Positions 15,898 through 19,113 of a stretch of DNA of 19,113 nucleotides are shown here, in pieces (position 1 is the first letter of the stretch; each line of letters opens with the position of its first letter). Under the pieces are notes generated by a model. It ran no database searches. It was given only the letters and a program-made list of their open reading frames with translations, and was not told the origin of the DNA. The position numbers and the translations under genes are program-made. Source of the stretch: Ochromonadaceae sp. CCMP2298 (Eukaryota; Sar; Synurophyceae; Ochromonadales; Ochromonadaceae); assembly GCA_026770595.1 (NCBI GenBank), contig MU633940.1:1-19113 (forward strand), written 5' to 3'.

Positions 15898-17553
15898 CTA
15901 CAGCTTGATCTTGGCAAGCCCCAACTCGGCCGATGCCAGGTCGAAGGCCTGCTTGATCTCCGAGGTGGACTTCTTGAGAAGGCTGTCGATGGCATTGGTC
16001 TGCACGCCCAAAACGGTGTCCTCCAGCAGTGCGCTCAGGTCCAGGAGCATGTTCAGCCCAGGGAGGGCGTCGATCTGGTCCTGCAGGGGCGCGATCAGCT
16101 CGCCAGCGGGCGCGATGACCATCTCGGCCATGGGTGTCTCCAGCAGAGAAGCCATGGTCTCGGCCAGGCAGGCGCCCAGCAGCAGGTGGCAGTCGTGGAA
16201 GAGCATGGCGGAGGCCTTGGCAAGGGCCACAGGGGGCTCCTCCATCTCGTCCTGCACCAGGTAGCCGAAGGTGAAGACCGCTCTGTGCGCCAGCAGCTGC
16301 ACCTTGTCCTTCAGCATCAGCGAGATCGCATGGGGAGTGACGCCGGTGGGGAACAGCTGCGCCACGGTGGCCATGTCCTGGGAGAACATGCGGTCGATCA
16401 GTACGTAAGACTTGTGCAGAGGGCCGCTGCGCCAGTCCATCTGGTAGTCAGACTGGGCCAAAGAGGACTTGAACTTATCATCGGTGAACTCGCCCGCGGC
16501 GATCTTCTTAGAAATATGGGCGTGGAAGCCCGTAGCTGTCTGCACGAAAACCTCGATGCCGGGGCGCACAATCACGAGCAGAATGGGAGACAGCACGGCC
16601 GCCCCCGTGGTCTGCAGCAGGGGGTCAACCAACTTGTTGATCTTCTGCAGCACCAGGCCCTTGAACTTCTCCTGCGCATTTTTGATGGGAGCCAGCGTCT
16701 CCTTGACCGTGCTCTGAATGCTGGCGCTCAGGGAACGCACCGCAGTGGCCGAGCTGATCCAGGCGCTTCCAGCAGCTCCCTTCACCAGCGAGCCGATAGT
16801 CTTGATAATCAAACTAGTCGTGGCGGTCTTCATGGCGTTATCGGCAAGGTTCGAAATAATCTCGCCGATGATGTCGCGATCCAGCAGCTCCAGAAGGAAC
16901 TCACCAAGCTGCTCGGCCTCCCCACCAGCGTTGTAGCTTCTCCCCCAGAAGTTGAAGTGCCATCTCAACTTCTTCATGGTCGTGTCGAAGGCGATGGCGA
17001 TGCACTCGTCTTCGTCTCTCGGCGCCGTGGCCTTGTAGCAAGCAGTCTGGAACACATCCATCCACTCGTTGCGAAGGGACTCGTCGGCGCACTTGATCCA
17101 CCAGGTTCTGCGCCGGGACGAATAGGGGACGATCTTAATGCCCGCCTCACCGTGCTCTGCCACGTCGTCCGAGTTAAACTCTTGTGCGCGATATCCCGCA
17201 CAGTAGATCGTACCCTTCAACTTGCCCGTCTCTGCGGTGCCGTCCAGGTAATCGATCTTGTAGTTGTCAGCTGCGTTGTAGGCGACGAAGGTTCTTTCCT
17301 TCCAGTTCTTAACCGAATCTCCTCTCTTGATCAAAGTGCCGGTCTTCAGGGGGGTGCTCGCCGCTTCCGACTCCTTCAACTTCATCTGACTGTAAGCATC
17401 AGGTGCATCATCACCCGCCATGGCCTGACTGATGATAGCCTGGGTGAAGGACTTCGAGTACTCAACGGAGAATATCTTGATGACATCCTGGATGGTCTCG
17501 TTGATCTTGTCCTGCGTGGCATCATCGATAGGGCTGCCGAGAGATCCTCCCAT
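15898..17553 (-). CDS. PH-domain protein with possible N-myristoylation, single exon
   Basis: A 551-residue uninterrupted frame from ATG 17553. The N-terminus MGGSLGSP has Gly at position 2 and Ser at 7, compatible with N-myristoylation. A pleckstrin homology domain lies at about 69-174: TGTLIKRGDSVKNWKERTF, KLKGTIYCAG, IKIVPYSSRRRTWWIKCADE, and the closing helix LRNEWMDVFQTA with its conserved Trp. PH domains bind phosphoinositides or proteins at membranes. The remaining 370 residues are helical without a recognised domain. Hydrophobic stretches (for example AAVLSPILLVIVRPG, about 323-337) look like buried helices more than membrane spans. Third codon positions are almost all C or G, stronger than in genes 2 and 3, suggesting high expression; this bias also leaves a long antisense open frame. 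It is convergent with ARPC4; a shared role at membranes and actin is only a suggestion. Confidence 0.9.
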   Translation of the reverse strand: MGGSLGSPIDDATQDKINETIQDVIKIFSVEYSKSFTQAIISQAMAGDDAPDAYSQMKLKESEAASTPLKTGTLIKRGDSVKNWKERTFVAYNAADNYKIDYLDGTAETGKLKGTIYCAGYRAQEFNSDDVAEHGEAGIKIVPYSSRRRTWWIKCADESLRNEWMDVFQTACYKATAPRDEDECIAIAFDTTMKKLRWHFNFWGRSYNAGGEAEQLGEFLLELLDRDIIGEIISNLADNAMKTATTSLIIKTIGSLVKGAAGSAWISSATAVRSLSASIQSTVKETLAPIKNAQEKFKGLVLQKINKLVDPLLQTTGAAVLSPILLVIVRPGIEVFVQTATGFHAHISKKIAAGEFTDDKFKSSLAQSDYQMDWRSGPLHKSYVLIDRMFSQDMATVAQLFPTGVTPHAISLMLKDKVQLLAHRAVFTFGYLVQDEMEEPPVALAKASAMLFHDCHLLLGACLAETMASLLETPMAEMVIAPAGELIAPLQDQIDALPGLNMLLDLSALLEDTVLGVQTNAIDSLLKKSTSEIKQAFDLASAELGLAKIKL

Positions 17554-18218
17554 TTTTCAGAAGCGATGGTAAATGCGGAGAAGAGTTCGACGACGAGAGA
17601 TACTGTGAGTATGTGTGGATGAGCCAATGAATTTAATCGCCAGAGGCCATCAGTCTAAAATCACCTTCCGACGCCTCCCAGCCAATTAAAGATATATTGG
17701 ATTCCGTTTCTGGATATCGAATCAACGAAAACCAAGGACTCGATCTTTTCGTAGAAAATCAGAATTTCTCGACATGGCTGTATTACTTAAGTTAATTAGA
17801 TGTGCAGCATACATATTCCGCTACTAAAATTATCGTAAAAGTGGAAATTACGTCATTATATTGCATATAAATGTGATTATACGATTTAGGTTTAGGCGCG
17901 TTTGGCTGGTGGTCCAAAAGATCGTGTCCACAGTTTTTGTCCCAAAAAAGAATGCAGGCGTCCACCAAAGCTGAAATCTTTTTCCATCGCCGAAACTCAA
18001 AATCCGAAAATATCAGCATGAAAATATATCAAAGACCATATTCTGAAAAAAAGCTGTTTTCTGATTTTAAAAACTGTCCATGATTTAGAAACGCGCCTCG
18101 TTAAAAATCGCGCACTGCTTGCTGCTCTCTTCAATCTGGGTGCATGTTCACACAACTGGAAGGCCGTGGCTCGTTGAATCCCAGCAGGCAATTCATTGTT
18201 CTGTTGTTTGCAGGGGTA
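17554..18218. promoter_or_regulatory. AT-rich divergent intergenic region between genes 9 and 10
   Basis: This 665-nt region is clearly AT-rich relative to its neighbours and has no supported gene. It has a 10-bp inverted repeat AGGCGCGTTT / AAACGCGCCT at about 17894-17903 and 18090-18100. A pyrimidine-rich acceptor-like stretch ending TTTGCAG at 18207-18213, just before ATG 18219, could be the end of a 5' leader intron. No strong hairpin is seen, unlike in the other divergent regions. Confidence 0.5.
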
Positions 18219-18614
18219 ATGAGAGTCTTCGCGAGCGCGGCCGCGCTCTTGGCGGTTCTGTGCAGCCTCTTCTTGGCGCACGCCAGCACCGACATTTACA
18301 TATGCCAGTCCGATGACCCCAAGCTGCTGGGCAAGTACAGCGCCACAAGGGAGAACCTAGACAGTGCGCCGATCTACTCCAACGCCAACGATATGAGCTT
18401 TTTCCGTAACAAGGGTTTCTGGTACATCGGCGACCTGCAGCCGTGGCCGCCGGTGACGCACTACCGATGCGTGGAGCATGAGGGTTGCAGCTTTGGGGAG
18501 AAGGCGCCACCCATCTCCGATACCGATGGGTGGAAGGCTTCCAAGAAGTTCGATAAGGGCACCAAGCCCGTCATTAGCTACGAGCCGTGCTCCGGAGTCG
18601 GCGAGGAGCTGTGA
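18219..18614 (+). CDS. Small secreted protein with four cysteines
   Basis: 131 residues from ATG 18219, which starts a signal peptide (MRVFASAAALLAVLCSLFLA, likely cleavage near AHAS). An in-frame ATG at 18144 would add 25 residues before it and is less likely; an acceptor-like TTTGCAG sits 5 nt upstream of the chosen ATG. The mature chain of about 107 residues has four Cys (YICQ, HYRC, EGCSFG, YEPC), enough for two disulfides, and is rich in aromatic residues: APIYSNANDMSFF, RNKGFWYIGDLQPWPPVTHY. The APxYxN and FWYIGD wording suggests a small beta-rich extracellular domain. I do not recognise the family. Codon use is GC-rich like the PH gene, so it is probably well expressed. Confidence 0.8.
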   Translation: MRVFASAAALLAVLCSLFLAHASTDIYICQSDDPKLLGKYSATRENLDSAPIYSNANDMSFFRNKGFWYIGDLQPWPPVTHYRCVEHEGCSFGEKAPPISDTDGWKASKKFDKGTKPVISYEPCSGVGEEL

Positions 18615-18633
18615 ACGTAGTCTTATGTGCCAG

Positions 18634-18653
18634 TTCAATAGGCTTCAATAGGC
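18634..18653. repeat. Tandem 10-bp duplication
   Basis: TTCAATAGGC occurs twice in direct succession, 20 nt after the stop codon of gene 10. It is likely a small slippage duplication in the 3' leader-out region. Confidence 0.8.
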
Positions 18654-18895
18654 AGGAAGGTTACTCCCAGATTTACTGCGAGTCACATAGGCGCTGCAAG
18701 TGTTGACCGATTTGCGGTTCTCGGCTCACTACGTAGAGAAGTGCGCTGCTTTTATAATTGACTTTAAGTTGAATTTAAGCTTTTGACATTTTGCATTTGT
18801 GTACAGAGAATAATGTGTTCTTCCCTCGCCTTGCGTGGGTACCCAGCGAGTCCCCCCGATTTGTCCCAGTTCCCGGACACAGCCCTTAGGCGATC

Positions 18896-19113
18896 CTAGT
18901 AGAACCCCGGCTTGATGAGCCTGATGGCTCCGTTGTTGCCTGAGTTGGTCTTGTGGGCGTCGGCCATCCCCCCCTGGCCCGCCCAGCCGCCCACCTTGTT
19001 CCACTCGCCCACGCCGCAGGCCAGCGGCGGGTTGTGGTTGAGGCCGCCTGGCTGCACGCCGTGGCCGGGCATGATCACCTTGTCGAAGGCGATGTTCATG
19101 TAGAGGTAGCTCG
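18896..19113 (-). CDS. C-terminal 71 residues of an unrecognised protein (5' end off right edge)
   Basis: The minus frame enters at the right edge and ends at TAG 18898-18896. It reads SYLYMNIAFDKVIMPGHGV, continues Gly-, Asn- and Pro-rich (QPGGLNHNPPLACGVGEWNK), and ends NNGAIRLIKPGFY. An internal ATG at 19099 exists, but the frame is open above it and the upstream SYLY looks coding, so the gene probably extends beyond the window. Codons are strongly C/G-ending, like genes 9 and 10. Only one Cys is present. No domain is recognised. It is convergent with gene 10, with 281 nt between stops. Confidence 0.7.
   Translation of the reverse strand, partial: SYLYMNIAFDKVIMPGHGVQPGGLNHNPPLACGVGEWNKVGGWAGQGGMADAHKTNSGNNGAIRLIKPGFY

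Noticed and set aside
16186-17622. 478-codon plus-strand open frame opposite the PH gene
   Set aside because: It is antisense to a gene with a clear PH domain. The strong C/G third-position bias of that gene removes stops on the opposite strand, which explains the length; the peptide has no domain character.
17894-18101. 10-bp inverted repeat as ends of a transposon
   Set aside because: The two copies are about 190 nt apart, and no target-site duplication or other element feature is seen; chance cannot be excluded.
1-19113. CRISPR arrays, insertion sequences or bacterial operons
   Set aside because: No spaced direct repeats, transposase or same-strand gene runs are present, and introns show that the DNA is eukaryotic.

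Overview
The window is eukaryotic nuclear DNA. Coding regions are broken by short GT-AG introns of 66 to 153 nt, there are no Shine-Dalgarno sites or operons, and one Pol III tRNA gene is present. The genes are recognisably eukaryotic: an Arp2/3 complex subunit, a TFIIS-like protein, a DHHC palmitoyltransferase, an SMP lipid-transfer protein and a PH-domain protein. Short introns, a frequent YTAAY branch-point motif near the acceptor, tight gene packing and a Pro-Thr tetrapeptide stalk on a secreted protein suggest a free-living unicellular protist or alga, with a stramenopile-like lineage as one possibility. No marker in the window fixes the taxon.

Layout from left to right: (1) minus, secreted adhesin-like protein with a PTxx-repeat stalk, running off the left edge; (2) plus, single-exon protein with helical EF-hand-like motifs; (3) minus, five-exon WW/IQ-motif protein; then tRNA-Val(UAC) on plus; (4) plus, three-exon SMP-domain protein with a signal-like N-terminus; (5) minus, small secreted coiled-coil protein; (6) plus, TFIIS-like protein without the zinc ribbon; (7) minus, DHHC acyltransferase that stops early; (8) plus, ARPC4, with four coding exons of which the first is only the ATG; (9) minus, PH-domain protein with a possible myristoylation site; (10) plus, small secreted Cys-containing protein; (11) minus, C-terminal end of an unrecognised protein, running off the right edge.

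The eleven protein genes alternate strand without exception, so every intergenic space is either a divergent promoter region (about 420 to 1130 nt) or a convergent tail-to-tail space (39 to 281 nt). Three of the five divergent regions hold strong inverted repeats: a 15-1-15 palindrome at 2437-2467, a 29-bp-arm hairpin with extra copies at 6901-7007, and a 13-6-13 hairpin at 14547-14578. Eight of eleven introns carry YTAAY. Five of the eleven are both a multiple of three long and free of in-frame stops, which is more than expected.

The genes do not form an obvious pathway. They cover surface adhesion or secretion (1, 5, 10), membrane lipid transfer and lipidation (4, 7, 9), actin nucleation (8) and transcription elongation (6). 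No single new molecular system is evident. The most unusual features are the alternating architecture with palindromic divergent promoters, the intron set, and the three atypical family members (SMP with a large insertion, TFIIS without its ribbon, DHHC without its C-terminal half).
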